This document shows positions 24,950 to 37,388 of a DNA stretch of 64,000 bases, piece by piece. The first letter of the stretch is position 1, and each line of letters starts with the position of its first letter. The translations under genes and the position numbers were made by a program. A model generated the notes under the pieces. That model was not told where the DNA came from, ran no database searches, and saw only the letters and a program-made list of their open reading frames with translations. The DNA comes from Burhinus oedicnemus (Eukaryota; Chordata; Aves; Charadriiformes; Burhinidae): positions 310,001-374,000 of the forward strand of contig VFFE01007914.1 of the NCBI GenBank assembly GCA_008921705.1, in the 5' to 3' direction.

Positions 24950-25900
24950 TTATCTATTTAACCTTGAAGACCTCCAGTGAAGGTGATCAAATAATCTCCC
25001 CTTGTGACTTTTTCTCTAAAGCCTAGACTTTTCTTATAAAGATTTTGTGTTTATCTGAAGTATACTTTCCTTGCTATAGCTTTCCAGTAAACCTACTAGA
25101 TGTCAGTTAGTGAAGACTAAGCAAGAATAATAGCTCACTGTCCCTTTTGTTACATCCCTTAGCATATTTTGTCAGTTATCATGTCTCCCCTCAGCCTCTT
25201 TTTTTCCTGGATAGTGTCTTGTGGGACCTGCTTTCTAAATGCTTAATCATTTTTTGGTTTTCTCTGAAGTCCCTAATTTGCCTGTCATTTTTCAAATGTG
25301 ATGCTTAAAAGTGAATGTAGGACTCCAACTGATGCTTAATAAGCACCAAGTAGAACAGGGTAATTAACTTATTTGGTTTCAGATTTATTACTCTTAATAC
25401 AGCTTAACATATTGTAGCATTTCTTTCCCTTCTGCCTTTTTTTTTTGTTGTGAAAGTGCTGTTTGTTTGACTCATAATTACTTTGTCACCCAGCAAAAAC
25501 TCCTGTCCTGGTGCATATATCTCATTACTCGCCTTGCCTTCTGTGTTTGAACACATGATTATTCTTTCACCTTTACACTTCAGTTACACATTGTCCTTAT
25601 TGGATGTTTTGTTAATTCTGGTTATTAAGTAATTAAGATTTTATTAACACTAGTTACAACCTATTAAGATGCCTCTGTATGTACCCTCCAAAGAATTTAT
25701 TGTCTTCCAGTTTCAAATCAGCTGTGAATTGGTTTAGTGTATGTTCTGCATAACCCACACGGGTTATTCAAAGTATTGAATGGTCTAGGATGGACTGTAT
25801 GCAGAAACTCACTTGACATTTGTGTCAATATGACACCAGATGGATTAATAACTATTTTCAATATTTGACTTGCTTTGACCAACTGAGAAACATTTCATTC
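24950..25900 (-). mobile_element. Ancient CR1/L3-like relic, about 950 bp
   Basis: On the plus strand the segment tracks the reverse complement of an old CR1/L3 LINE from its 3' end back into the C-terminal ORF2 and RT. In order: 'accttgaagacctccagtga' at 24961; 'ttatcatgtctcccctcagc' near 25176; a degraded 'cttaatcattttt' near 25242; 'ttgactcataattac' near 25468; 'tgattattctttcacc' and 'ttgtccttattg' near 25555-25601; 'ttcaaatcagctgtgaa' near 25713; and 'ccacttgacatttgtgtca'-like sequence near 25810. Block order and spacing fit the family over nearly 1 kb. Every codon frame is destroyed. It was probably inserted before the avian radiation. Confidence 0.78.
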
Positions 25901-28900
25901 CTTCAACCTTCCACTTGACTTCAACTGAACTACTTGTAGAATACAGTAAGTTTAGTGGTAGTAACTCATAATTTCCTTCTTTGCTGTTGCTAACCAGATG
26001 AATAAATTAAACTCTTAGGGTCTTAAGCCAGCTATTCCATGGAAGCATCCCTACTCTTCCTAGCAAGTAGACTTCTGAGTCACACTGACATCTAAGTAGA
26101 ATCAAAAGTTCAGGGGACTCTCTGGCTCTTCGAAGTAAGGCATGAGATGGGATTTCTGATTCTTTTGTGTGGGTGTGTGCGACAGGGAGAAAGAGTGGCT
26201 GGGGGAAGTGGAAATTTGGAGGAATGCAGGTAAAAAAGTACATGCTGGCAAGTTTTCAACTATCTGTGTGTTCAAAGATGGCAGGTGTGTTCCTGGGGAA
26301 TTTCCATGTGGCCCAAAGGTAAAAATTGTATTGTTTTCACTCTTTCGTGCTCACTTTCTTTTTATCAGAGCGCTTAAAAACTTTAATCCTTGTGAAGAGT
26401 GATAGGTCATTTATCCCTTTGACAGACTTTTTTATTTCTTTTGCAGGAATGTTAGGAGGACACTGGGTTTTTCCCTTGGACAGCCAACAAAATAAGTCAT
26501 ATTCTACTATCACTAGTAAATATTTTTAAACCCAAAAATAAACAGAAGAAGAAAATATGTCACAGGCACTTCTAGAATTCATTTAGTTTTCAGCTGCCTC
26601 TGCAGTCTCCATGCTGTGATATCTAAAATTTCAGGGTATTATAAAAGCAGTAAAGTCAAACCTTTGGCATTCCAACCTTCAATTCTGTAACTGTATGTAA
26701 GTCCTATCACATAAACATCTACAAAAAAGCAAGGAAAAGAATAGGCATGGAAAGGATCCTAGGGAAATTTACCCCATTCCTCTGACATATGTTTATATTA
26801 GATTATGTCAACTGTTTGAAACCACGAAAACTTAACATAATATTTTCAAACAGTAAAATCCTAACTGTTTATACTTCCAGTGGTCATAGAAGACAATTAA
26901 CTAGTGACCAACAGTCGTTTTTATTTGCTCATATAAATATTAATTCATGTTCATGATTTTAAATGTCTATACCAAAAATTGTCCTTAGCATCTTTGATGA
27001 AAGAATTGTGAAAGAATGATGAGATTGTGAATTCGATCTTTCATTCCTTCAGGACCATAATTCAATGATTCTGGAGACAAAGTATGATGCCATTCTTTCA
27101 GGTGTGAATATATACTTATCACTTTCATACTGCTAGGCTGCACAGTGCTGACCTTCTGTACAAGTCTTCAACAGTAAACAAACTATAAAACCTTCTTATA
27201 AAGCAGATGGGCTATACACCACCTTCTGTTTGAGGAAAGACCAAAAACCCAAAAGGGTATTTTTCAGTGAGGTTGTTTTCACGGAACAGTATTTTAAAAG
27301 GCAGTAAGCTTATGTGTGCGTTCAGTGCAGTAGAAGAACTTACAAAATCATTTGATGCACCCTAAATCTTACACTGGTTTGTTCTGTTTTGTTTTGTTTT
27401 GTTATTTTTTAATAGATGTTATACAAAGTCTATATGTCAGAAGAGAAATGTTAAATTGTTCTCTGTCTTTGTAGTCTGGCTGATGTCACACAGGCTGCAT
27501 TTTTCAGTCTGCTTTGCATACAGTATCTCATCCTCTGTCCCACTGAGCTGAAGTTATTGATATTGTGCTGAAAAGAAGTTCAAGTGAGAGGTTTCTGTTG
27601 AAATTTAGTGACCAGTTTCAAATTAGGGACTAGCAGGTAGAAAGATTCAAGAAGCAAAGTCGAAGAAAGGCAGGCACTTAACCAACCCCAAGGATTTGGT
27701 CTTCTTTCCTCTAAGACTCAGTGATACTATAAATCCAGGCTCCTTCTGCCATGCCTATTTAAACCATAAGCTCTGGCACTCAGCTTGTAAAGCAACACCT
27801 AACACTATGATATTAGCGTTTTTTGGTGGTGGTCTTTCAATCTGCAACTGTAATGTAAATAGCCACAGTATCTTATGCTGCTGCTATTACTATTTTCTGA
27901 TTATAAAGAAGAAAAAAAAAATCTTTAGTGCCATTGCTGCAGTAATTTTTTTTGTATTGTAAAATTTTAGCCCATAAAAATTGAAATGGATGTCTGGTTC
28001 CTCCAAGTTAACTTGAATTTCCAGACTCAAAGTTTTGTCAGTTTCGGTGAATTCTGACAACTTACCAAAGATATCAATCATCTGATTGCCTCATGTTGAG
28101 AGAAATTATGTCATGAGTTATATAATGTTATTCGATTTTATGAGCATCAATAATAAATGACAAAAGAAAGTCTCCTGAGTTAGCTTACCAAGAAAGGTCC
28201 AAATCAGCTTTTAGGAGAAAAAAGCACTGGTGCTCACGGCATGTTGAGTTCAGGTTGTTGACAGTTGACAGTTTTTGAGTTCAGCAGACTCTAATCAGGC
28301 CATCTCTACTTCCTGAACATGAAGATAGCTCAGGTTCACTTAAACAACAACAAAAAAACCTCAGGGGACATTTTGCTAATGTTTGCATACGATTTTCAGA
28401 CATTTGAAAGTGGAATTTTAGCTTCTAAAGAAGAAAAAAAAAAAAAAAAGAAAAATTTGAAAACATTATTCCTAGTTCTAAAACTTTGAACATAGCCATA
28501 TTGTTAATTGCACATTAGATGCACTCAAAAAGAAGAACCTAAGGGGTTTATTATACGCATGTAATCTGGAAGTCTATTGCAGATCTAAGACTTGGACTTA
28601 TACACAAATTCTTTTACACAAACTGGCCTCCACTTTCCTAACCAGTTCTTTTTTTAAAACACATATAAGTATATAAAACATATAGTTTTTGTTCTGTAGT
28701 ATTGACAGGGTATTTGTGTTTCTAGTAAACAGCCAAGAGCCCTAACACCAAAACCCTTATGTGCAGATATTTGCTAAAGCTTGAGTTTGATTACGTCACT
28801 TGTTACATAGTTTAAAATGACCTACAGTCTAGTTTCTAAGGCTTGCTGAAGCTTGCAGCACAGTCTTCAGAGTGAAATATCATTAAAAAGAAACCAAGTA

Positions 28901-30897
28901 CCCAAGAATCTGACAGTTTTCACTGAACAGAAAAAAATTTTCTACTTTTCTCCGAGCAACGGTTTCAAATTATTTACTAGTTTATCTATAATTGATGTAA
29001 AACACTGCCAAGCAATCATTTCTTCAGTGTCATCTTGGTATTCCCAAGCAAAGTTTGCTGTGACCAAGAGGCATTTTTTTGTCTTAAAAAAACACTTCTT
29101 AAAATGTTATCAGCCAAATTAAAATAATATTGATTTTTAATTTTTTTTATGTAAATGAAAACTTTCCAAGCCCTTCTTTTCACAACTTTTCTAGTAAGCT
29201 GCCATATTATTTTTGCTGATATGATAGCTATATTCAGTGCTGAACATCACTGTTGTCAAACGTACTGATAATTCCTCTGATGTCAGTGACAGAAAGATTG
29301 TGTCTTGTCAGTGAGGAAAGCAGATGCCTTGGGCATGTTGAAACTGAGAAATTAGATTCCCCTAGGAGAGCAACCATGTGAGAACTCTGAGCACTTACCT
29401 CCCAAGTAGGAATGGGTGAACTGATTTATAAAAAATGAGAACTGACACCTTTGCTTAAAACTAGAGTCAAGCATGCAGAATAGTTTGCAGAAGTGTATGT
29501 GCATTTTTTCTCAGTTGTGTTCTTCTGTTTTCCTCCAGACCAGTTTAGCACGGACTTGTATCAGCGAAGAGGGTCTTAGAATGCAGCTTCAGATATAGAG
29601 AGATTAAAGGTATAAGAGACCTTAAGTTCACTCTTGTGTTTCTGTACCAAGAAATTTAATTAAATAAGCAAGCATTTACTGCTTTTCTAATCCACCAAAC
29701 TTTCTTAGACCCCTTTCAAACATTTTCCACAATAGACTTAATGTTTCAGAAGTTACTGGAAGATGCTGAATATTCTGGTTCTGATCCAGCAAAGTCCAGG
29801 AGGCGGATATAAATTTCAGCTGCCTCCTAGATAATTTACAAACACGAGCGTGTGCCAAGGGGCTTTGCTGGAGCAGATGCTGGGGCGCTTGGCAGAATGA
29901 GACTGTCAGGGTCATTGCTCCATTTGTGCAAGAGGGAAAGAGTTACTAAAGGCTGTATGTCCTCTTTACCTGTTGTTTAGTCCAAAATCAGATTAAAGAC
30001 AGATTCCTCCTCTGTTATCTACCCTGTGACTTCCACTTTTCCTGCTAAGTCTATAAATTTCCAGCACTGCACAGATCTATTTGAATAGAATTAATTTAAT
30101 TTAAGCTTATTGACATCTCTTATTTTCATACTAGAGTGACTTGGCGGTATAAAAGATGAAAACACGTAGATGACTTTTCTTAACTTAATTCCATGATGTG
30201 GTAGACAGGATTGGGCCTTAGCGATAGCAACCAAAGGATGGTTCTAATTTAAATGTAAACATTTTAGTAAAAAGCACTGCCAGCTGAAGACAGCATATTT
30301 ACTGGGGTGGATCCACATTTTAAGCATTTTCAGAAAAGTGAGGAGTCTTTATTTAAAGATGGAATTCAAAAGAAGAGATGGAAGTACATGCCAGGTGTAG
30401 TGTGATGTTCCAGACTTAGGGATAGATTAGGAAAAACGTGAAGAACTGAGAATGGAAATAAATGAAGCACATAGAGAAGGCAGAGGTTATCTCATAACTA
30501 CATTATCTTTCATACATGAGCAATGAGAAGACTATTCAGAACAGGAGAATGTAAGAAAGAATTTTCCAAAGAAAACAGTATATTTAGGGAATAGCATTAT
30601 GCTGGCTAAAACACTGGCTGGAAATAAATCTGTTCTAGTGATGAATATTAATTTACTATTATTATTCTAAAATGTTTAAAATGAATGTTGTTTCTTGTGT
30701 TCTGTTTCTCAGATTTTGAAAATAAACATCAGAATAGTTTTCCATGGCTTGATGTGTTTCTACATACCTGCACAGTAGTCGATCCAAAGAACATCTGTTT
30801 TATCAGCTGTAGCGCAGGACTATATGTTCTTGTGAAAAATGTGGCTTCAGACATGGCTCCATAAGTAACTACTGAATTCAACTACGGAAAGAATCTC
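25901..30897. other. Long unique AT-rich stretch
   Basis: No gene, RNA or transposon was recognised in about 5 kb. It includes a (GTTTT)3 run near 27386-27400 and an A-rich run near 28430-28456. The segment near 29.75-29.92 kb is more GC-balanced but gives no identifiable signal. Confidence 0.5.
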
Positions 30898-31470
30898 TGC
30901 CATGGTTTAACCCTGGTAGGCATCTAAGCTTCACCCAGCTGCTCACTCACTCCCCCTCAATGGGATAGGGAAGAGAATCGGAAGGGTAAAAGTGAGAAAA
31001 CTCATGGGTTGAGATGAAGAAATTTTAATAGACAAAACAAAAGCTGTGTGCACAAGCAAAGCAAAATAAGGAATTCATTCACTACTTCCCATCAGCAGGC
31101 AGAGATGTTCAGCCATTTCCAGGACAGCAGAGCTTCATCATGCCTAACAGTTACTTGGGAAAACAAACACCATAACTCTGAATGTCCCCCCTTTCTTCCT
31201 TCTTCTTTCTCTAGCTTTGATTGCTGAGCATGATGTCATATGGTATGGAATATCCCTTCGGTCATTTGGCATCAGTTGTCCCAGCTGTGTCCCCTCACAA
31301 CTTGTTGTGCACTCCAGCCTACTCAGTGGTGGGGCAGTGAGGAGCAAAAAAGGCCTTGATGCTGTGCAAGCACTGCTCAGCAGTAACTAAAACATTCCGC
31401 TGTTATCAACACTGTTTTCATCACAAATCCAAAACATGGTCCCATGCAAGCTCTTAGACTTCAGTGGAAA
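30898..31470 (-). mobile_element. Avian ERV solo LTR, minus strand, truncated
   Basis: This is a long terminal repeat of a common avian endogenous retrovirus family. On the plus strand it begins 'tgccatggtttaaccctgg', the complement of the LTR's 3' terminus. It then shows the family's 'ctcactcactccccctcaat' and 'tgggttgaga' blocks, and 'atggtatggaatatccc' near 31239-31255. It continues with the 'gctgtgtcccctc' and 'actgctcagcagtaactaaa' blocks (31280-31390) and 'atccaaaacatgg' near 31425. A CRE-like TGATGTCA (31231-31238) lies next to where the TATA box should be, but that site is mutated. The U3 start is missing and the minus-strand CR1 follows directly. No internal proviral sequence or second LTR is present. 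The ERV class was not assigned. Confidence 0.85.
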
Positions 31471-31996
31471 ATTATAGAATCATAGAATAGTACGGGTTAG
31501 AAGGGACCTTTAAAGGTCATCTAGTCCAACCTCCCCTGCAATGAGCAAGGACATCTACAACTAGATCAGGTTGCTCAGAGCCCTGTCCAACCTGACCTTG
31601 AATGTTTCCAGAGATGGTGCATCTATCAGCCCTCTGGGCAACCTGTTCCAGTGTTTCACCACCCTCATTGTAAAAACTTTCTTCCTTATATCTAGTCTAA
31701 ATCTACCCTCTTTTAGTTTAAAACCATTACCCCTTGTCCTATCACAACAGACCCTGCTAAAAAGTTTGTCCCCAACTTTCTTATAAGCCCCCTTTAAGTA
31801 CTGAAAGACTGCAATAAGGTCTCCCCAGAGCCTTCTCTTCTCCAGGCTGAACAACCCCAACTCCCTCAGCCTAACTTCACAGGAGAGGTGCTCCAGCCCT
31901 CTGACCATTTTTGTGGCCCTCCTCTGGACCTGCTCCAACAGGTCTGTGTCTTTCCTGTGCTGAGGGCTCCAGAGCTGGACGCACTACTCCAGGTAA
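31471..31996 (-). mobile_element. CR1 LINE 3' fragment, minus strand
   Basis: About 525 bases: CR1 3' terminus ('atagaatcatagaatag' at 31475) plus the C-terminal ORF2 domain. The minus-strand frame 31938-31561 is open for 125 codons and contains [30 protein letters not shown] and [11 protein letters not shown]. This is the conserved CR1 C-terminus downstream of the RT. The 3' UTR differs from the 22-kb and 37-kb copies, with a block near 31540-31580 containing 'aaggacatctac' and 'gatcaggttgctcag', so it belongs to another subfamily. It is 5'-truncated at about 31996 and directly adjoins the LTR on its left. Confidence 0.96.
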
Positions 31997-33057
31997 GAAC
32001 AGTTTGGGTGAGGAACCACAATTCAACCATAAAAGGGTGTTTAGTTTCAGCCATGAATAAAAATTATGAGGAAAGAATCTCAAACACTAAGCTTGGAAAA
32101 AAGAGGAATTAAAAGATGAGTGAGTATGAATCTCTTTTTCCATCCTGACAAATCTGGGATTCCTTTGCATATTGTTGGGTACAGTTTGTGAAAGAAAGTT
32201 TAATGCGAAGTGAAATGTCATGTGCAATAAGGGCTAACAAACACGGAAAAAAATTAGAATTATCGCCACATCTGTAACTCATAGAAATAGATGGGATTAT
32301 TTTCTTGATCTGCAAAGGATATAGGATTTAGTCCTGTGTCTACAAAGGGCAGTGTTTTCAATTGTAGCCTGGGAAGGTATAGCTGGGAACATACAAGCTG
32401 GCTGGCTCTTATCTCAGGAAGTAGAAACTCAGTTTAGAAAAAACTTCAAAACTGTAAGATTTTAATCTTCATAAATCTAGTTCTGTTTTGACAAAATTGC
32501 TGGAAAAAAATATTCCACTGCTTGTACAGAGTTTAGCTTCATATCTCCATAGCTTAAGTTCTTCACATTCTTTCCTTTCATTGCTTTACTTTTTCAGAGC
32601 AACTACTTTTCTTTTACATCTGGCATTCTTTCCCTACTCAAACAGTGGCTAAAAATGATGTTATCCAGTCAAAAAGTTTATTTGAGCAAGAGTGTTTCTG
32701 AGTGTGTTTATTCCTTCTTTTAGGTTTTGAAAATATATTAAAATATTGAAGATTGATATAAAGAATGAAATATAAAGATTTGATTTATGGATCTGGGAGA
32801 AAATTTCAAATAGTACAGTTGGATTCTGAATGTGACTCTTCATGTTCTAACCACTCAAGATCTTCCTTTTTCTTAGATGCAATTCATATCATAAAAAGGT
32901 GAACCAATACTTCCAGGTTGTTTTAATTTTGACATCAGAAACGTCATTATTCTAGGTAGAGATTTGCATTTGTCACTGTTCATGGTTGTGAAGGCTGAGA
33001 AAATATGTCACTATACACTACTGTGAGTGTGCATGGGGAAAGTTGTAATTATCTTAC
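31997..33057. other. Unique AT-rich DNA
   Basis: No gene or repeat was recognised. The missing U3 end of the LTR does not obviously resume here. Confidence 0.5.
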
Positions 33058-33450
33058 TCAGTTCTCCTTGAAGTCCAGATGGATGTGTGATGCCTGATAA
33101 GTACTGTATGGTGTAATGGTTGGTATAATGCAGGAGTCTGGTTGATAAGAGGGCGCAGCTAACCTCGGACAGCAGCGGTGGCTCTTGCCCTTCTCTGGGG
33201 AACTCAAACTTTGAAGGTTCCCCATCCCAGTGCAGGTATGGCTCAGCTGCTGTGTTTGTACAGGAGTTACTGGAGACCAGTAGTTCATAGTCAGATTTAT
33301 GAACGCAGAACTGGCACCAATTTCATCTTTTCTTGCTATGCCAGGCTGTAGACCCCCGAGGTTAAGAGACTGCGGCATACCTAAATAAAGAGCAGACATA
33401 TCTGAGATGGAAATGGGACAAGCAGCTGCAGCAGAAACCACAACAACCAT
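33058..33450 (-). other. 130-codon open frame, possible exon
   Basis: A minus-strand frame of 130 codons ending in TGA. Acceptor-like CAG/TAG sites after pyrimidine tracts lie near its 5' end, one just before residues GMPQSLNLGGLQPGIA. The downstream part is rich in Ser, Pro, Gln and Thr, like the activation regions of transcription factors, but no family was recognised. The interval is less AT-rich than its surroundings, which lengthens chance open frames. By a rough estimate one or two frames this long are expected by chance in 64 kb, so this is weak support. Confidence 0.2.
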
Positions 33451-34713
33451 GTGTGACTCAAGAATCTTAATTTTTTTTCATTATGAAGTGTATGTTCCTA
33501 CAACTAAAGAAAACTTTTCTCCCTGTTGTTTTTTCTTTTTTTTTTTTTATTTTTTTTTTATATGAATGACTAGAGGAACACACAAAAAATTCTTGAAATA
33601 CTGAGTGAGAGGTGAAACCAGAAGAAGGTGCTATCTGTACAATGCATTTTAAGGGTTTTAAGGACTGGCTTCAACTTGCCTCAGCGTTTCAGGAAAACAA
33701 GAAGACACACATTCCTATCTATAATGCCCACAAAACTCAGAGCTTTGGAACCTCTCAAGCTCTTTTGCCATTTCTAATCAATTATGTTAAATTTGTTTTG
33801 TTAAAAAAGAAAAATCCTGTTGAGAATTATACCCTAAAGGTGAGCATGATGGGCAACTGGGGCAAAAGAAGGCAGATCTTGTTCCATGTTTGTGCATTAT
33901 TTAAAACAACACATGATTAACTCTTCTGTGTCTGTTATCTAACCAAGGTTCTGTAAGGAGAGGAGGAGGTGGAAGTACGCAATTAAACCAGCTGTTGGAA
34001 ATTCCATAATAAACCATAAAAACTTCAGGTCAACAGCAAGACAGCTATGTTAAAAACAAGTGTCTGTGCTAGCCCAAGTTCTGCCTTTAGAGTGGGAGTT
34101 TCATTTGAACTTTGCCTCTCAACAGGTAAGAGAGGTGGAAATAAGGAGTCACTACTAGCTCCACCACGATCTCATAGGATCTCTGGTGTCTGTGGACAAT
34201 GAAGCATTGATAAAGCAAATAATTAATTCCTGATTTTTCATCTCCCTTTCTTTGTACCAAACTCCTGCGTAGATCTATGGAGCAGTATAAGGTACCTTGA
34301 ATACTATGGCCCTCTCCATCTCTTTTTTATCTAGGATATATCTTTTCCTGGATGTTTTTCTACTCAGTTTTTCCCATTCAGTAGAGTCTCTGGGGGAAAA
34401 GCCTTAAGTATTCAGCTTCTTGAAATTTGAAATATGTAGTGGAATGATGTAAAAAGTGGTTTAAAGTTATCTGTAAAGAGTTGTCACCAGACAATTGCCG
34501 AAGTTCTTGACTGCTGGAATGTGGAAGTTTGTTTCTAGGATAGAGCGATTTCCACCTGGGTTGCTGCAGGAAATGAATTCCCCCAAATTAATCCTGGTTC
34601 CTGTGATCAGGGCCAACAGTTTTTTCTCTGGATCTATGCTAATTCAAACTGGCTGTAGCTAGGAACCAATTTTCGGCAGCTCGTTGTACTACTGAGTCCT
34701 GCCAGCCTAAGTT
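33451..34713. other. Unique DNA with T-rich run
   Basis: A T-rich low-complexity stretch lies at about 33527-33561. The rest is featureless. Confidence 0.5.
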
Positions 34714-35440
34714 GTGACTGACAACAGCCAACTTCGGGTGCAGCTTCAGCTATGCGTGAGAAGGCAAAATACATCTTTGTTGCCTTCTTTCTTCAAGTCC
34801 TGCTGTCTGAGAGTTGCAGGAGCCTTGGCTGAACCTCCTTTACCAATCTCTCTGCAGTTCAGCTCTTCCCTGATATCTGACCCACTCTCCAGTGCATTCC
34901 CTCTCTCTGTTGGCCCTTGTAACCAGGATTCCAGGAACTTTATGTGCTGTGAAGCAGAGGCTGCTTTATTTTACTCCACAGTCTCACTTGCCCCCACTGA
35001 AGACAGACATGCTCCACTTCTCTGTTAGTTGCTGTAATTGGGCATCTAATGGTCAGAGCCAATATCACTGGGAGAATCCCTTAGGCAAACAGAGCAACAG
35101 TCTGTCTCAGTCAGGAAGTAACTCACCGCTTTTGCTGTTATTCACCATAATTGCCTCTGCCTGTTGTTACAGCCTAGTGGTCTGTGACAACCTGTTCCAG
35201 GAGCAACCCTGCTATCTGGCAACATTATTATTAGCCCTGGAGATGTCACATGCCTTCCCCAAGTGTACAGAGGCAGATATGCACAGAAGTAAACTGAAGG
35301 CCAGAGAGTTAAAGAGGAATTTAACTTTCATACTTAGCAGAGTAGGAGAGCTGCTTCTCTTGGCAGCCCCTATTAGAGAGGCTTTATCCTTCTCCTTCTC
35401 CTATTTTCAAGAGAAAAAAAATTCCAAATCAAGTTGCTAA
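34714..35440 (+). other. Stop-poor stretch with 182-codon frame
   Basis: Two overlapping plus-strand frames lie here: 34714-35028 (104 codons) and 34892-35440 (182 codons), the longest non-LINE frame in the window. The 182-codon frame has hydrophobic stretches such as LLLLFTIIASACCYSLVV that could span a membrane, but no recognisable domain. No promoter or splice context was found. A chance frame in a less AT-rich patch is the more likely explanation. Confidence 0.15.
35262..35330 (-). mobile_element. Possible MIR-like SINE scrap
   Basis: On the minus strand, 'tttaactctctggccttcag' followed by 'tttacttctgtgca' resembles the core of MIR SINEs (a TTAACCTCTCTG...CTCAGTTT...CATCTGT pattern). The match covers only about 35-40 bases. 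No tRNA-derived head or tail was found. A chance match is possible. Confidence 0.25.
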
Positions 35441-37388
35441 ACTAGAGATAGAGATGGTTAAAATGATCTAGTCACATTTTTCTCCAAAGCAGCAGCTGAA
35501 ATATTTGTGTTTCATGAAAATTTTAAGGGATCTGTTTTGTACTGAAGATATGAGCTATAGCTTAGTAATGAATGCAATCAATAATGCATGTATTGGCAGA
35601 ACATATGAAAGTGGACGTACCTGCGGTTAAATTCGGAATGGATGTTTACAGCTGGAGAGCTATCCTTTCAAATGGTTCCTGAGATCTTCTTCGTAATAAG
35701 TCAGGGCATGTGGATTTCTTATTCAGTTTAAGTCTGAGAACAAAATGTTTTGTGAATTGTGCTATGGAGTTTTTTTAAGTGTTGTTTTTAAGTGCAGGTA
35801 ATCACATGTGTGGGAGCCTCTTGGCCATATACAGACTCACTGATTTCACCACTGGCTCAGATACAGCAATGTTAAACTTTGCCAGATCACAAAGGGCCTA
35901 AGTATGACAGAATAAGGCAGGAGAATATTGATTTGCCTTAGGCATTTTGTTTAAACTCCTACAGTAGGCAGTACTTAGAGCATCTGAGGATTTCAAATGT
36001 TGTCATTCAAAATACAGTGTATTTTGACTTTATCATGAGAAAGAAAGGATTCTTTTTTGTGGGTCTTTTTTATGCAGAGGAAGGGAAGGGGATAAGAAAT
36101 CTGTAAGTTTTTTCAAAATTATCATTGGAAGGAAATCTTATTACGACCATAGTTTCTGCTTAATGACTATGTACTCTGTCTCATTGGTCACTATTATTTC
36201 TCTGTTATTTAATACTGAGATCTTTCCTTTTTTGGGGGGGGTTTGGTTTTTTTTTTGGTTTGTTTTGTTTTCCTGGCTCAGCAGACTAGAACTGGGAGCA
36301 TTTTTTTCTGATTACAAAAAAACTACAAAACTTTCTCATAAAATGTGTTTTCATTTGAGGATTGCTACTATAATCACTGCTCCCAAAAACAACTAGCCCA
36401 TGAAATATTTTGACAGGCTATTTCCTAGGCTACTTCATTTCTTAGTGTCCAACCAAGCTTTTGAATTTGCTGTTATTTGTTGATTATGTCAGTGTTCCCA
36501 AGTAAAATTTAATAAGAAATTTGGAATTTTAAAGATTTTTTTCCCTAAAACATATTTTTCTGGACAGTTTAGGATATTTTAAAGAACTATTTAAAGGTTA
36601 TTTGGAATTATATTAAAAGTGGAATCCTAGATTGCTTTTAGGAAAGAGGAAGGCAGCATTAAGTAATTTCAGAATCTTAATCACATCTTGAAATTATTAG
36701 CCTTGCAGACCTATATACCAAAGTCATGTTCATAGGTGTTAGTTTCCCTGCCAAGGTTTACCTTTCAATTGGAAAGGGTTATTATTTGCTGTGTTTGAGG
36801 CACTGCTTTTTTTTAAAGATGAGACCATGGTCATTGCTTTTTGGCCATTCAAGAAAATAAAAAGGCATAGCAAAAATGTACCAGAAGCTTCTTTCTTCAT
36901 GTTTATGAAGAAATGTGCAGTAACTAACATCATTGCTAAATGTTGTAGCTGAAGACACTAAAATAAATTTTTAACTGGGACATATCTCACAGTCTGTATT
37001 CAGGCAGAACTCCTGAGCCCAAATTTAAGTATCTGCAGTTGTCGTTTTTCAAGGCACTACCTTTTTTGTAATTGCTGTAGCCTTTTTAGGCAGTAATTTC
37101 AGACAGTAATTGCTATTGCCTTTTTTGCTTTTGTATGAAGTAAAATGTAAAAGAAAAAAAAAAAGGAAAAGAGAGCAGATCAGTGCAAAGATCAGAACAA
37201 GTTGGAGGGCTTGAGAGAATAGGTTTAGAGTCCAAATATGGATTGTCATGACAACATCAAGAAATATAAAAATGTTATTCATGAACAGGCATGCTGAACC
37301 AGATTTCAAGGTGAACAGTAGGAACTTAAATATCAGAATTCTTTCCCTGAGGTAAATATTTTTATTCCAAGAAAGTTAAGCACACCAT
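35441..37388. other. Unique AT-rich DNA
   Basis: No gene was recognised. A G7-8 run next to T-rich sequence lies near 36233-36270, and an A run near 37152-37163. Confidence 0.5.
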
